From the NCBI GenBank assembly GCA_029531795.1, contig JAPEIS010000004.1:2542001-2606000 (forward strand): a stretch of DNA of 64,000 nt. The letters are read 5' to 3'. Below are positions 1-12,089 of this stretch, piece by piece. Under the pieces are notes generated by a model. That model did no database searches and was not told the origin of the DNA. It saw nothing but the letters and a program-made list of their open reading frames with translations. Positions within the stretch are counted from its first letter, which is position 1; every line of letters starts with the position of its first letter. This stretch comes from Sclerotinia nivalis (Eukaryota > Ascomycota > Leotiomycetes > Helotiales > Sclerotiniaceae). Made by a program: the position numbers and the translations under genes.

Positions 1-191
1 CCAGGATTGCGACACCCACCATTCCGATAGCCATGATATCCATTCATAAAAACGGGTTCGTCTTCGGGTGGTGGAGAAAGTGAAGCGGAGGATGAGCCGG
101 CAGAATCCGAGTCAGGGACGTAAAGTGGAATAGAATCAGAACGCGAAAGGGACTGAGGGGGGGATGTGCTTTCTCTTTTTATGGTAGGCAT
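1..191 (-). CDS. Hypothetical protein, N-terminal fragment (runs off left edge)
   Basis: An open frame on the minus strand starts at an ATG at 191 in a good fungal context (CACAATGCC) and stays open to the window edge, giving 63 codons plus a partial one. The peptide begins MPTIKREST and is rich in Ser, Pro and acidic residues (PPQSLSRSDS, a Ser run, then PPPEDEP), followed by a Gly/Tyr/Asn-rich stretch. This looks like the disordered N-terminus of a larger regulatory or nuclear protein. I do not recognise the family. The sequence upstream of the ATG reads like an ordinary AC/CT-rich fungal 5' leader. Function unknown; the start is moderately secure. Confidence 0.45.
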   Translation of the reverse strand, partial: MPTIKRESTSPPQSLSRSDSIPLYVPDSDSAGSSSASLSPPPEDEPVFMNGYHGYRNGGCRNP

Positions 192-1759
192 TGTGGTGGA
201 TTTCGTGAGGTGTTTGTAGATGGGTTGTGAGTTTGCTTAAGACAGTTGATTGTTCGGAAAGAAGGTTTATGTGGCTTGTGGATGGGTATCTGTTGGTTTG
301 GCGAAGGTTGTAGAGGTGATGGAAATGAAAGTTTATAGTAGGAGATCGAGTCTCGAGCTTAAGATAGAGATCAAAATGGAGGTTTAGGAATGAGGTCTGG
401 TACGGTTCTTTGAAGGTACGCTTGTTCTTCTTTTCTGAAGGTAAAAATCGAAATTAAAAGTGAAAGTGAAAGTGAATCTCATCCGGCTGTAGTGTTATAC
501 TTGGGACAGTTAGATAAAGTAATCGGCTGATATTGGTTGAGACGAGACGAAGATCACAGAACGAGACCATATAGTGTGGTGACAGAGAGAAGATAGATGT
601 AGCAAATATTCAACAAATGCGCCGAGAGCAACAGCAATACTGTCATTCAATTCAGTCCAGAGCTGTATGCTAGTGTTTTTTTCTGGTGAAAGGAAAATGA
701 CCTTTGAATAGTTGATTCTAGAAAAGAGTCACAATTTGGTTAGAATAATGGAATTAGAGAATGCAAGAGTGGATCGAGGATTAAATTCTAGCTTTCTTTG
801 GATGAGACGAAGAGAGGGCAGTTCAAATATCACCAAGAGAAAGGTAGAGAAGGTTGCGAATGACATGGTTTGAATCAAATCGAGCCAAGTTGTTTCGGCG
901 GCAGCGAAGAATCAAAAGAGATGTTGCAGTATTCAACAATTTGATTACCCAAGGAAAGAGAGAGCACCATGACCGACTTTGATATCGTCTGATCGATTTG
1001 AGCAAGAGCGTAGTGGGTACGACCGAAAGGGAAGGAAGAAGACATCTAATAATTCCCAAACATATCTACCTACCTTAGCTCTCACGATTGAATTATTACA
1101 GTAGAGAAGTCTACTTCTATATTGCAGTTTGGTTTTCTTTTTAAATCACTAATAGATAGAGGAGAAAATGATGAGAATACTCACTTGAGTTTGGGGACTT
1201 GAGTAGAGTTTAGTGTACCTGTGCCTTTTTATATAGGTACCCAACTTATGCATCACCATCCTTTTCACACATCACATCCCATCATCACACATCATACACT
1301 CTGAAAAATACTATTTATTATTCATATTTCGTATGCATATCTCTCTTCAATCTCTACTCAATCTCTCATATCACCCTGATATTTTACACCCCTTTACAGG
1401 CCCAACCCCTACCCTCAAACTCCATTCATTCTGTACATATACAATATTGCATACTCCCGCAAACCAAAGGCAATATAAGTCATGCGATCATGAGAAGAAA
1501 AACCCCAAACAGATTTCAGATTTGATCCGTCTTCCCAAACCTTCGCTTTGTAAAATATGGAAAAAAATATAAAAACAACGCGCGCATGCATACAAATTGT
1601 ATGTACCATCTCCCTCTATCCTCCTCTGGCCACCTGAACATAACAGATCCTGGGGTATCTTATCCTATCCTTTCATAGCATATCCAATGCATTCATATCG
1701 AAGACCACTTTCCCCTTCTTCTCTCCTCATCCTATCTCCTAGGCACTCCCCATTCTCCT
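192..1759. other. Intergenic: promoter of the left-edge gene and 3' flank of chitin synthase
   Basis: No coding sequence is supported here. Bases 192-600 read as the 5' leader/promoter of the minus-strand gene at the left edge. Bases 1225-1460 are a pyrimidine-rich low-complexity stretch (CATCACACATC-type runs). The side next to 1759 should carry the chitin synthase 3' UTR. Open frames of 60-80 codons here lack codon structure and splice signals. Confidence 0.5.
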
Positions 1760-4700
1760 TTAGACACCTCTAAACATCCTCACAATCAGAAACCACATCG
1801 CACCGATGAACTTAAAGCAACTCAATCCGGCTACACTCCAAAGCACAACCGCCATGTAGATTGTACTCTTTGTTGTATCATCCGTACTCGTATCAATATT
1901 TTCCAGTCCAGCTGTACTCAATACCGCACTCGTGAGTGCAAAATTACAAACCAACCAGAACAAGACGACCGAAGATCTGAACCATTTGTAATAATCTTCT
2001 TGCTTTTCTTCTGCTGAGAATTCACGTTTCTCCGGAGGTGCTTTTGATTGGATCTTGCGCATTTCGGATTCATACTGAGCGTTGAGATCACCATCGTCGG
2101 TGGGAATATTGATATCGACTTTGCCACCAGCTTTGAGGACAGCGGAAGGCAGTTTCTCGGCTTTATCGTCTCCTTTTGTACCCCAAGTAATATCGTGAGT
2201 ATTACAGAAAGCGTAAACATTGAGAATGTTGATGTACGTTGGTGTGAGAAGAAGGTATTGAAAAAAAGATGTGAACATGTGCCATGGGTCGAAGAATAAG
2301 AAGGAAGAAATGAACCAGAGTAGATAGGTTGAGGCGAGAGAGATGATTAGAGTATAGAAGATTTGATTCTTGATGATATCTGTCCAGTTGAATTCGTTTT
2401 TCGAAAGCTGAGTTTGTATTGACTTGACCGTGATGAAAATTGAAGCAAACATTAGGTATCTATTTCAATTAGTAAGAGAAAACAAATCGAATCAAGAATT
2501 ACTCACATCATGATAATAATCCAGAAATAGACCATAGACATGTAAACTTTGTTCGTTCCTTGAGGCCGATTACCCAACGCCAGAATAAAACAGGTCAAAA
2601 GCGTGAATAAATAAAGCCATTCGAAGACAACACCAAGAATCACACCGACATTTCCGAGTAAGTCGGAGTTTCCGAGAGAAGTAGTCAGGATATGAAAGAC
2701 AAGGAAGAAGTTACCAAGAGCGAACCAAGCGAAGATCATGTTGATAGTTTGATATGTGAATTCAATCAAGAACATAATTTTCCGAAGGAAGCTGTGATCA
2801 CTTCGGAAAATTTGATAGAAATGAGCAAGAGCATAGATAGCAGCGAAGAAACTTCCGTTAAGCCATCTTCGACGTTGCAAAATAAGTTCGGCCATCGTAT
2901 CCGGTACATCAGTTTCTCCAGTAGCAGACTTGACGTATTGCAAGATCCAGTGACAGTTCCTCTTCGATACCAACTCGAAACACAGAATACGATCCTCAGC
3001 AAGGTACATATTGGCAGTGAAGATACCAGCGTTTGCTCCATGCATTTTCTCTCCTGCAAAGTACTTCTCGAGCGGTCCATTACCAGTTTTGTCGTTTTGC
3101 AACGCAACATAACGATATGCAGAGAAAGCACCCGGCAACACCGAAATGAATCCGAATGCAGATTCGAGAGGTTTATCAAGAATGTTACTCATTTTGTACT
3201 CAAAATTCTGGGTAGCAACCAGAGGGTTGACCAAATTCTTTCCTCCTGGACCCAACATAGCTTTGATTTCACCACAAGCTCCTGCACAAGTAGGTTCCAA
3301 ATCGAAAGCTTTCCAGAGATGATAAATCGAGTCCCTTCCTGGCTTCGTACCAGCATCAATGAGTACACAAATATTGGGATCGAGTACCCGACCAAAGGCT
3401 TGGAAAAACCATCTATGCGAATTAATCTTTTTCTGGTTCTTTTCCTTCAAACAGAAAAGCAGTTGAATAGGTTGCTGTTTCGGTGTGAGCGTAACGATAT
3501 CCTTCTTCAGAGCAATGCCAACTTGCGTCGTATATTCGTAGATATGTGCTGTCACGTCCTTGCCATTAACTTGTTGCTTCGCAATTCCATCTTGGTACAC
3601 TCCCAAACCAGCCAACACAGCTCTAGTTCTTGGATTGATCTTGGCACGTCCATCACTGACAACACACACTACGATCTTCTTCCAAGCATCCTTTCCCCAT
3701 GTTTTACTATCCTTGCGAGTGCACATATATTCAACGTTCTTGAATACTCCATGCATTGTTCGGGCAAACAATACATCATCTTCATTATACATAGTAACAA
3801 CAATGAAGAGTTCTGTATGCCGAGGCTTTGCAAAGAGTTTTTGTCGCAATGTAAAACGCTCCTCGAAAAACTCGCTGGGATCGCATGTTGCTGCTGAGTA
3901 TCTCATATGTGTAAATTCATCTCTCTCGGGAGGTGGTGCATGATTGACTTGATTTAAAAGCTTAGGAGGAATTGGACAATCAAGTATGAGATTTCCATTG
4001 AACAATTGGACTTCCTTTACTGTCTTGTATCTTCTTAAAGCAGGTATAGGTGTCGAAGATGGAGAGTGCCCAGCTCCATCATAACCTTTGTAGTCTGCAC
4101 CACTAGCCGTGTGTGGATCTGGCCCATAAGGTTCATGCGACTGTAGAATTGGTTGATGGTCATCATCGTCATTGTAACCGTAGGGGTCTTGCCCTTGGGG
4201 ATACGTTTGTAAAGGGTGTTCTTCATGAGGAGATGGTTGGTATGGAGGTTGATAGTAAGCATCTTGATGTGCGTTAGGATCTAAAGAGTATCCCGAGTCG
4301 TAACTTTGACTAAGATTTGGGGGCATGCGCTGATGGTATTGACTTTGATCTATATGCTCGACGGAATACTGTAGAATTCATGTCAGATAAAGCTCCATCT
4401 CTTCGCAGGCACATCAATCTAAGAACTCACAGATGGCTGAGGCTGCAATTGATCACTTGGTGTTCCAATTCTGTGTCCTCCAGGACCCATAGGTATCTCC
4501 AGATTGGGTATACCAGGACCGGGTGAACCAATAGGTTGTCTTCCATATGGCGCATCTTCTAGTTGGTACCCTTGAGGGCGCGGCGAGTTGTGTCTATTAT
4601 TCATATCGTAATAATCGTCTTGGCCTTGGCCCGCCGGATCTGTGTGGGTCGAATATTAGAAAGGTTTGCTGTAGGTAAACAAAAGTGTAGATATTGCAGA

Positions 4701-5021
4701 TGATTTGTTGATAGGAAGAAATAGTGCTTCTGTCCTAGCAGAGGGTAAATTGAATGTATCAAGTAATTCTGCGATCCATCAAGAAATCCTCTCTGCGCAG
4801 TATAGTTTACTTGATTGTGCCTTTCGTGTTGGTTGCTATGCGCCGCAGAATGGATACACTGGTCGACGTGAATGGTCTTCAAGACAATGATGTGATTTGA
4901 TTCAAACTTTACATTCACTCACTGCCATCACAATGCGAAACGCGGACAAAGTGTGCTGGGAAGGTGGAGAAGAGATTTGGTAAATTAGATAGGAGGACAT
5001 ACCTAATCGATTATATGACAT
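1760..5021 (-). CDS. Chitin synthase, class III
   Basis: Plasma-membrane family-2 glycosyltransferase that polymerises UDP-GlcNAc into cell-wall chitin. Exons read on the minus strand: 5003..5021, 4431..4639, 2507..4368 and 1760..2459; phases fit and give 929 aa. The tiny first exon encodes MSYNRL and ends at a GTATGT donor. Residues 1-180 are disordered and rich in Pro, Gln and Tyr. The catalytic domain contains the conserved blocks [26 protein letters not shown] and the product-site motif QRRRW (about residues 574-578). Multiple membrane helices follow, and the protein ends in the RMFRGV tail seen in this class. The segment [20 protein letters not shown] and the overall length fit class III, the division that includes Aspergillus chsB and chsG and Botrytis Bcchs3a. 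The class call is from memory of the families, not alignment. Intron 3 (2460..2506) is 47 bp. No broken residue was seen. Confidence 0.93.
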
Positions 5022-7144
5022 GGTATCGTTGTATGAGATTACCGTCCTATTGTGATCTGTGGGGTGAAGGGATTGCCGTAGGAGCGAGATGAATTTCCTT
5101 GCGAGGGGCTCAGTTTGGGAATATCTTTCGGTCCAAGCCTTCTTCCGTACTAGATTGTGAGATTGACTACAAGGTTGTATGTTGATGTGTAAGGTTAGAT
5201 TCAATATTTCCCACGCCTATCCTTCTTTCCTTCTGGCCTGAAAACTAGGATATGGTAGACACTGAAGCAGGAGTCGAGAAAAAGATGACAATTATTTTGT
5301 TAGGTGGTTGGACTTGAGTGAGATAGAAAGTCTCTTGTGACAAGTGGTTTCACCTTGAGGAGGGCCGCGCATTAAAAGGATGTTAGAAATTCGGTAGGGA
5401 TTGTAAACAAAGTGGATGCAAAAAATGGTTGCCAAGGCAAAAATAATCCTTGGAGATCCTACTATTTACAGAGTATCTTTTGTATCTTGTGCACTTTAAT
5501 GACTACCTACTGTTGTAGTACTTAGGGTGATTGTTTTCCACGTTTCGAATTCAACAGATAGTGGATAAAGTTTCGAGTTTGGATACCACCAGGGATTAGA
5601 CTTTCCAACATAGATTCCGCCTTTTAGTGAAAGTTAGAAGTTTATTCATACATATAGTTAGTTGTATTATGATTGTTTAGAATTCTTTGAACCTCCTCGA
5701 GTACTCTCTCTATAAACAATATAATAAATAAACATTACTATGAAATTTGGGCACTTTTAAATTTTATCAACACTCACTCTTTTCACGACTCACGAGCCAA
5801 CTTACCGTCATTTCTTGGGGGAAAAACTGCTCCGTGGCTTATTGGAAGGATTCTTGTATCACCACTAAAAGCACTCACACGTCTCAAAAATAGAAACCTC
5901 GCCAAAAGCATACTAAGTTACCCACTCCCCACTGCAAGGCAAACCGCAGCAAGACTTCAATTCTCCCTCTAACCAATCAACATCATCTTACTTTTCATAC
6001 ATACTCCGTACACAGTATAGCTCTTGAACACTGAACAAACAGATGCGGCTGTGCAAGTGTGCAAGACGTACCACCACCGGCACTCAAAGATTGACAACCC
6101 CAAATAGAGGCTGAGTTATATCCATGCATAGGTAAGATCAATGACATAGAATTTACCGATATCCGACCTGACATTCATGCTCTATTCCGAAAAAACCTCG
6201 CCTTTACAATGTATTACGAGTCGAATCAATCACGAGTTCACGACGGTCAACCTCGAGTCTTGTATATCGTGGCTGAGATACTGAAGATTCGTGTTCGTAC
6301 ACGAAGCACACCTACCTCTGAAAGAGTGGTTACAGGCTAATTATCGGCAAGGTGTGAGTTTAAATCAGATATGGATAATGGGACAGCGGGAGAGTGATGG
6401 AAGAGGTTTGAGATAATGTGGTGACTCGAGGACTTTTAGAGGAGTTGATTGAAGGTGCCTATGCCAGGTCGGATGGAAGCAATTATTCGACCTAATGGGA
6501 GGTTTACACCTTATTAAACTATATAGAGTCGATAACATCAGGTAATAGATGAGAATTACCAAAATGATGCCCGGTAGAAAAAGCCGGTGTAACAATACTA
6601 AGTATTTAGCCCCAGATACCTTCGTACTCTTAACTAGTGAGAATGATTGCAACTACGAACGAATATGCAGTTTCCGCTCAGCTGGCGAATGTTGGCAGTG
6701 CATCTCTATATAAACCTTATTATTTCGTTGCTAGTATAAAAATCCAGTGGGGCATTTCATGGTGGGGGTCGTGCCAGCGTTTATATCAACCTTTATGTGC
6801 ATGCCATGCCAATGTCATGTCATACGGAGTACATGAGGTACCTCGAAGTACTCGTACTTGATATCCATTTTAGGACTTTTATTCGAGAAATTTCTAGTGT
6901 AATATATATGGATCCCCATGTTCACAGGAATATTCTTACCGACATTTCGATATTGACTTGAGAAACCATACCAATAAATAAACGTTTCTCATGCATGACA
7001 TTATGATAAAGCTTCACAAAAAAATCGATTTCTTAACCACCAATAGATGGGATTCTGATTATGATCTAACTCAAGGGTATTCATATAATCGTGACCTCTA
7101 TCCTTCTAACCATCTATGCCTATCTTGATAACATCAAGCCACCT
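5022..7144. other. Intergenic: chitin synthase promoter region
   Basis: About 2.1 kb lies upstream of the chitin synthase start and downstream of the tyrosine phosphatase stop. It holds AT-rich sequence, short palindromic ACTCCGTA/TACGGAGT words (6002-6010 and 6823-6831) and no supported gene. Frames of 70-95 codons on either strand show no conserved motif. Confidence 0.5.
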
Positions 7145-7753
7145 CTACTTCTCAACATCGGGAAAAGTAGCCTTCAAGAAATTCTTAGAAAACCTTGTAC
7201 ACTGTTCATAAGCAGCCTTGAATCCATCATTCCCACCATAATAAGGATCATCAACCTCCTCGGGCTCAGAACCTCCAGCATACTCTCCAAACAACATAAC
7301 CTTTGCTTTACCCTCAGTTCTCCTCCCTAAGGATAAAAGATCTTCAAGGTTATCACTATCCATAGCAAAGATATAATCAAAGTTCTTGAAATCATTGAGA
7401 GAAACCTAGAAGACAAATGAATCAACAAGCTTCACCAAGCTACATGAAGTATCAAAATACCTTTCGAGCCTTATGCTTATAGTCACCAATTCCATTCTCT
7501 CTAAGGGTGGCCATGGTACGAGAATCTGGGGAAGATCCAGTATGATAGGCTGCAGTTCCTACATCAAAATATTAGTATCAAAATATATGAACGGGATTTT
7601 AACCGTGATCAACGTACCACAAGAATCGACAGTAGATATCAAGGATGCGTAAGGACCCTTGGAAGTCATGGAACTGAAGATTCCCTCGGCCATCGTCGAA
7701 CGACAGATATTTCCGAGGCAAACAAACAAAATCGATATCTTTTCCGTTGACAT
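7145..7753 (-). CDS. LTP1: Low-molecular-weight protein tyrosine phosphatase
   Basis: Small cytosolic phosphatase (acid phosphatase / LMW-PTP family; yeast Ltp1, fission yeast Stp1) that removes phosphate from phosphotyrosine. Exons on the minus strand: 7618..7753, 7461..7558 and 7145..7405, giving 164 aa, close to the usual 155-165. The N-terminal P-loop VCLGNICRS has the CX5R(S/T) signature, with Cys12 as nucleophile and Arg18. Other family landmarks are STVDSCGTAAYHTG, YIFAMDSDN, and VDDPYYGG near the C-terminus, which supplies the general-acid Asp. The start is the ATG just before the P-loop, in context AAAAATGTC. Both introns have GTACGT/GTATTT donors and CTAG or GTAG acceptors, and phases agree. 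It is divergently arranged with the peptidase gene at 8906. Confidence 0.93.
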
Positions 7754-8905
7754 TTTTGGTAGTTTATTAGATTTTGGTAGTACTTTTACTTGTTCCTGAC
7801 TTGTGTTGGGTAAGATACCTCGAGTAAGCTTGAAGAAGAAGGAATCTGATATTGGTGATGATCTACAGCCCCGACTAGTTGGAAGTTGGAACCCGATACG
7901 GATTTTCCGATCCCGACATCTTTCTTCAATAATTCCCACCAACAACCCGTTCCATTCTCCAATCATCAATATGTAAATAGAAACTTTGAATTTTTCTTGG
8001 CCGATCGTTCATCTACTGGATACGTTCTTTGCATATCTTTTTTTCATTTCCGCGTAGAATGCCAATCAGTGGTATCCATCAATCAAATGCATTCAATTTG
8101 ATGGCCAAGGCTGATAAATAAAATGTCCAATGACAATAGTGGGATACATGCATACATTCAAGGAATTGTGTACCCATACGGGCCATACCAAGCATCTACC
8201 AAGCATCTACCAAGCATCTACCAAGCATCGTTCACTGTTGGGACAAGGCGGGATATATCCGAATCAGGATGGTGATAAGTCGTACAACTTGACATAGGTT
8301 GAACTTCGAGTGTCTGAATATGTACTTGTATTCACATCAATCAAGTAATGGGATGATGTTTCAAGTCAGGAACAATAATATACCTTTGCATTTCAATCAT
8401 TCTTGATGTGTGTTTGGTGAGGTAGGATAACGAAACAACGAGAGAATGATAAGATGCAGTTTTCAATATCAGAGTTGATGAGGATGGGATTCAGGGAATT
8501 TTAATTCCCATAAGCTTAATTGAATCTTTGATGGTAGCGGGTAGCACCGTTTGACCAAGATATTTCGGCTGATAGCACCTGCCTCTTTTGTAACATATCC
8601 TTTATACCCTCATCTTGGCTTACATTAGGTGAATGAGATAATAATAAATTAATTCTACCCCTCTTCTGTTGAGCTGAATGGAAGGGGGTTCAATACAGTG
8701 CAATTGACTACAAAAGTCAACCTATTCCCATGTTCTTGTATTCTCTAAGTTCCACTTCAACACCTTTGATCTCCCAGGTGACCCAGGTGTTCCCTTATTG
8801 ATACGTCTTCATAGATCCTTCAAGGACTCAAACTTGTGAGTGATCACTATCATCATACCATCAAACTCTCCAATATAGCTGACTAATCGACCTTTGAAGA
8901 TCAAG
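7754..8905. promoter_or_regulatory. Divergent promoter region between phosphatase and tripeptidyl peptidase genes
   Basis: This 1.15-kb spacer separates two genes transcribed away from each other, so it should contain both promoters. The part next to 8905 is CT-rich (CATCATACCATCAAACTCTCC), typical of a fungal start region. A short tandem repeat lies at 8187-8229. No further gene is supported; the 136- and 71-codon frames crossing 7559-8101 do not resemble anything and overlap the phosphatase start. Confidence 0.5.
8187..8229. repeat. 11-bp tandem repeat, about four copies
   Basis: The unit ACCAAGCATCT is repeated about four times head to tail inside the divergent promoter, the last copy ending in CATCG. 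Purely sequence-based; function unknown. Confidence 0.85.
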
Positions 8906-10846
8906 ATGAAGTTCTCTCGTGTGCTTTCTGGCTTGGCGATATGTAGCTTAGCTGCATGTGAGTCTTCCTTGGAGTTATTGGAATCTCTTCGTGAAATCCC
9001 ACAAGGTTGGATTCAACTCGAAAGACCTAGTCCACTCAAGACTATCAAACTTCGAATCGCTTTAGAACAACCAGATCATGAGCTTTTCGAGCAGAAACTT
9101 TATGCTGTTTCGTCTCCTGATCATGTTGAATATGGCCAACATCTTGATCGTGAGGAACTTAAAGGATTCATCAAGCCAGCTGATGAAACTACTCATGCCG
9201 TTCTTTCCTGGTTAGAGAAATCTGGTATCTCGCAATCAAACATCCACAATGATGGGGAATGGATCAATTTCCGAACTTCAATTCAACAAGCGGAACAGAT
9301 GTTGAATACTACCTTCCATTACTACGCTCATCAAGATATGAAGAACAATAAGCAAATTCGGACGTTGAAATACTCAGTTCCACAGGAGATCTCCAATCAC
9401 GTTACAATGATTCAACCCACAACCAGATTTGGCCAAATTAAAGCACAAAAGAGCCAAATGTTTCGTGAGGATTTTTCAGCTCTTGCTTTGCCATCACTCA
9501 ATACTACTGCCTGCAATGTTACAATTACTCCTCAATGCCTCCGAGATCTTTATAACATCGGTAATTACACAGCTAAGGCCAACCCCGAGTCACGTCTAGG
9601 TGTTGCCGGATACCTGAGTCAATGGGCAAAATATGATGGTCTAGAGGCTTTCTTGGAGAAATATGCTCCATATGCTGTTAGCCAGAACTTCTCTTATGCT
9701 CTCATTAATGGAGGATTGGATACACAAAACTCAACAATCGATGATGGAGAAGCGAATTTGGATATGCAATATGCTGCTGCCATAGGCTTCAAAACTAATA
9801 TCACCTATTACAGTACAGGTGGACGAGGGCAGTTAATTCCGGATCTTGATCAGCCAACATTAGACAATAACCAAAATGAACCATACTTGGATTACCTCAA
9901 CTATATGTTAAGTCTACCAAATAACCAACTACCACAAACAATCACAACCTCATATGGCGAAGACGAACAATCCGTCCCAGAAGCTTATTCCAAAACTGTC
10001 TGTAAAATGTTCGGTCAGTTAGGTTTGAGAGGTGTATCTATCCTATTTTCTTCTGGTGATACCGGTGTAGGCTCTGCATGTCAAACGAACGATGGAAAGA
10101 ACACAACACGTTTCTTACCCATTTTCCCAGCAGCTTGTCCTTATGTCACCTCAGTAGGAGGAACACGATATGTCGAACCAGAAGCCGCAGTTTCTTTCTC
10201 ATCAGGTGGATTTAGTGATAGATGGCCAAGACCTTCATATCAGGATGATGCAATTAAGGATTATTTGAAAATTTTGGGAAACAGGTGGAAGGGTCTTTAC
10301 AATCGACACGGTAGAGGATTTCCCGATGTGGCGGCTCAGGGTGTTAGGTTTCATGTTGTGTTAGTATTTTCCGATTCTTTTGACATGTTAGTTTTGGGTA
10401 CTAACAAAAGATCTTAGGGATGTCGACTCCATCACCGGCGTCGCAGCAGATCAACTACTTTCTGGCACCAGGTACCTATCTCCCATTTTCCCTCTTCTTT
10501 CCTCTTCCAGCCCGTTCTGCTCCCCTTCCCAACACCAAACTAACCTCCATTTAGTGCTTCCTCCCCAGCTTTCGCAGCAGTAATCTCTCTCCTCAACAAC
10601 GCCCGTTTAAACGCAGGTCGTAAACCCCTAGGTTTCCTCAACCCTTGGCTCTATTCCATCGGTAAACAAGGACTTAATGATATTGTACACGGTGGTAGTA
10701 CGGGTTGTACAGGTACCGATATTTATTCCGGGTTGCCCGCGCCGTTTGTCCCATATGCTAGTTGGAATGCTACGAAAGGATGGGATCCGGTTACGGGCTT
10801 AGGAACCCCGGATTTCGCGAAGTTGTTGAAGTTGGTTGAGGGATAG
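8906..10846 (+). CDS. Secreted tripeptidyl peptidase, sedolisin (peptidase family S53)
   Basis: Secreted serine-carboxyl peptidase that removes tripeptides from N-termini at acid pH. Exons 8906..10359, 10418..10471 and 10555..10846 give 599 aa. The true ATG is at 8906; in-frame codons just upstream contain no ATG. Residues 1-17 ([17 protein letters not shown]) form a signal peptide. Residues about 30-185 are the Pro-kumamolisin propeptide, with the typical YGQHL(D)REEL block. The mature domain carries Glu282 and Asp286 in DDGEANLD, the oxyanion Asp385 in SSGDTGVGS, and the nucleophile Ser503 in SGTSASSP, which is split by intron 2. The calcium-site region [13 protein letters not shown] is near the C-terminus. 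Intron 1 has a perfect TACTAAC branch site. Several N-glycosylation sequons are visible. All catalytic residues are intact. Likely role is acid extracellular protein digestion. Confidence 0.93.
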
Positions 10847-12089
10847 GTGGAGATGAATCGTAGATGCGTAGGATAGGATAGTAAAATTAAAAATTGAAAG
10901 GAAGGAGAGGTGAAAGGGAAGGAGCTATTAATAATGATTATGTTGATGGAACACGGTGGTAGAAATCAAATGATTGTGGCATCAAAATGTTTGTGAATAG
11001 TATAATACAACGCTCTACATTAACATCACCCTTGTACATTATGATTGTGATCCAAAATGGCTTTTGGTTAGTCACTTTGCTGGATTTGGGTCCTAGAAAT
11101 AAATCATCTACTTATTTTCCACGGAAACCTCCCCTCAGATGTGCAACAAAAGATCTCGAATTTCTTGTTCTAATGATCCCGAGGCTTTGTTGCATATCTG
11201 CTCATGGTAATTCCCCTCAGATGCGCAACAAAAACCCTCGAATTTCTTGTTCTAGTTACTCGAAGTTCTGTTGCATATCGCATCTTGGTAATTCCCCTGA
11301 GATATGCAACAAAAATAGTTATGGAAATCATCTAATTTCCACAGAAATCTTTTATAGATATATAATAATAATTATTCCAAGTTTTGTTGCATATCGCATT
11401 GTGGTAATTCCCCTGAGATATGCAACGAAAATAGCTATGGAAATCACCTAATTTCCATAGAAATCTGTTTTAGATGTACAACAAAAGCCTTCTTATTTTA
11501 TATTTATACTTAGTAGTTATTTGAAGTTTTGTTGCATATCTGATCTTGGTAATTCCCCTGAGATATGCAACAAAAATAGTTATGGAAATCACCTAATTTC
11601 CATAGAAATCTGTTTTAGATAGATGTGCAACAAAAGCCTCGAATCTCTTGTTCTGAATTCCCCTGCACATGTGGCATGATTAAGGTATGTAGTACTCGAG
11701 TATTCGAACGTTCTATTATATATTAGCTGTGATTATTCCCCGTTTATTATTTATGGTATGAAAAGATTGTACGGTTGTATATATGTAAACCTATACCTGG
11801 TGTTTTGGTTAAGATATTGGATTGTAACTTGTTCATGAGTGAGAATTGTTTGTTGAAGGAGATGAGATGAGGTGGGTGGGTGTGGGGTATTTGAGGTTCA
11901 TCTTGACTAACCGAACGGAATTGAATCAATTGGATTGGACATTAGCATTTCTTTTGTACTCAAACTTGTGATATGATGGGACCAAACCTTCATTTTTATC
12001 TTTTCGTTTACAAACTTACTTAATCTCCTCCTTCTATCCAATACATCCCCCACCCCCTCCCACCCTCTAAATCCCGAAACAAAACAAAA
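10847..12089. other. Intergenic with hairpin-repeat array
   Basis: This spacer holds the 3' flank of the peptidase gene, the repeat array annotated at 11137-11665, and an AT-rich stretch leading to a C-rich leader just before the DUF218 gene. The 154-codon frame at 10987-11451 runs through the repeats and is not considered coding. Confidence 0.6.
11137..11665. repeat. Array of about four hairpin-forming repeats
   Basis: A composite unit recurs about four times. Arm A, TTTTGTTGCATATC, is followed after roughly 20-25 bases (usually CTTGGTAATTCCCCTGA) by its inverted copy GATATGCAACAAAA. Examples are 11186..11234, 11267..11315, 11382..11430 and 11527..11576. Three units are then followed by a second inverted repeat, TATGGAAATcacctaATTTCCATA (11317-11342 with mismatches, 11435-11460, 11581-11604). 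Further lone half-arms lie at 11138-11152, 11473-11487 and 11621-11635. Copies differ by a few substitutions, so they diverged after duplication. This could be a decayed foldback or MITE-like element, or a structured transcribed 3' region. Confidence 0.85.

Noticed and set aside
2692..3897. 401-codon open frame on the plus strand
   Set aside because: It lies fully antisense to conserved chitin synthase catalytic sequence and shows no family motif; a shadow of codon bias.
10987..11451. 154-codon frame on the plus strand
   Set aside because: It runs through the hairpin repeats, is repetitive at protein level only because the DNA is, and matches no family.
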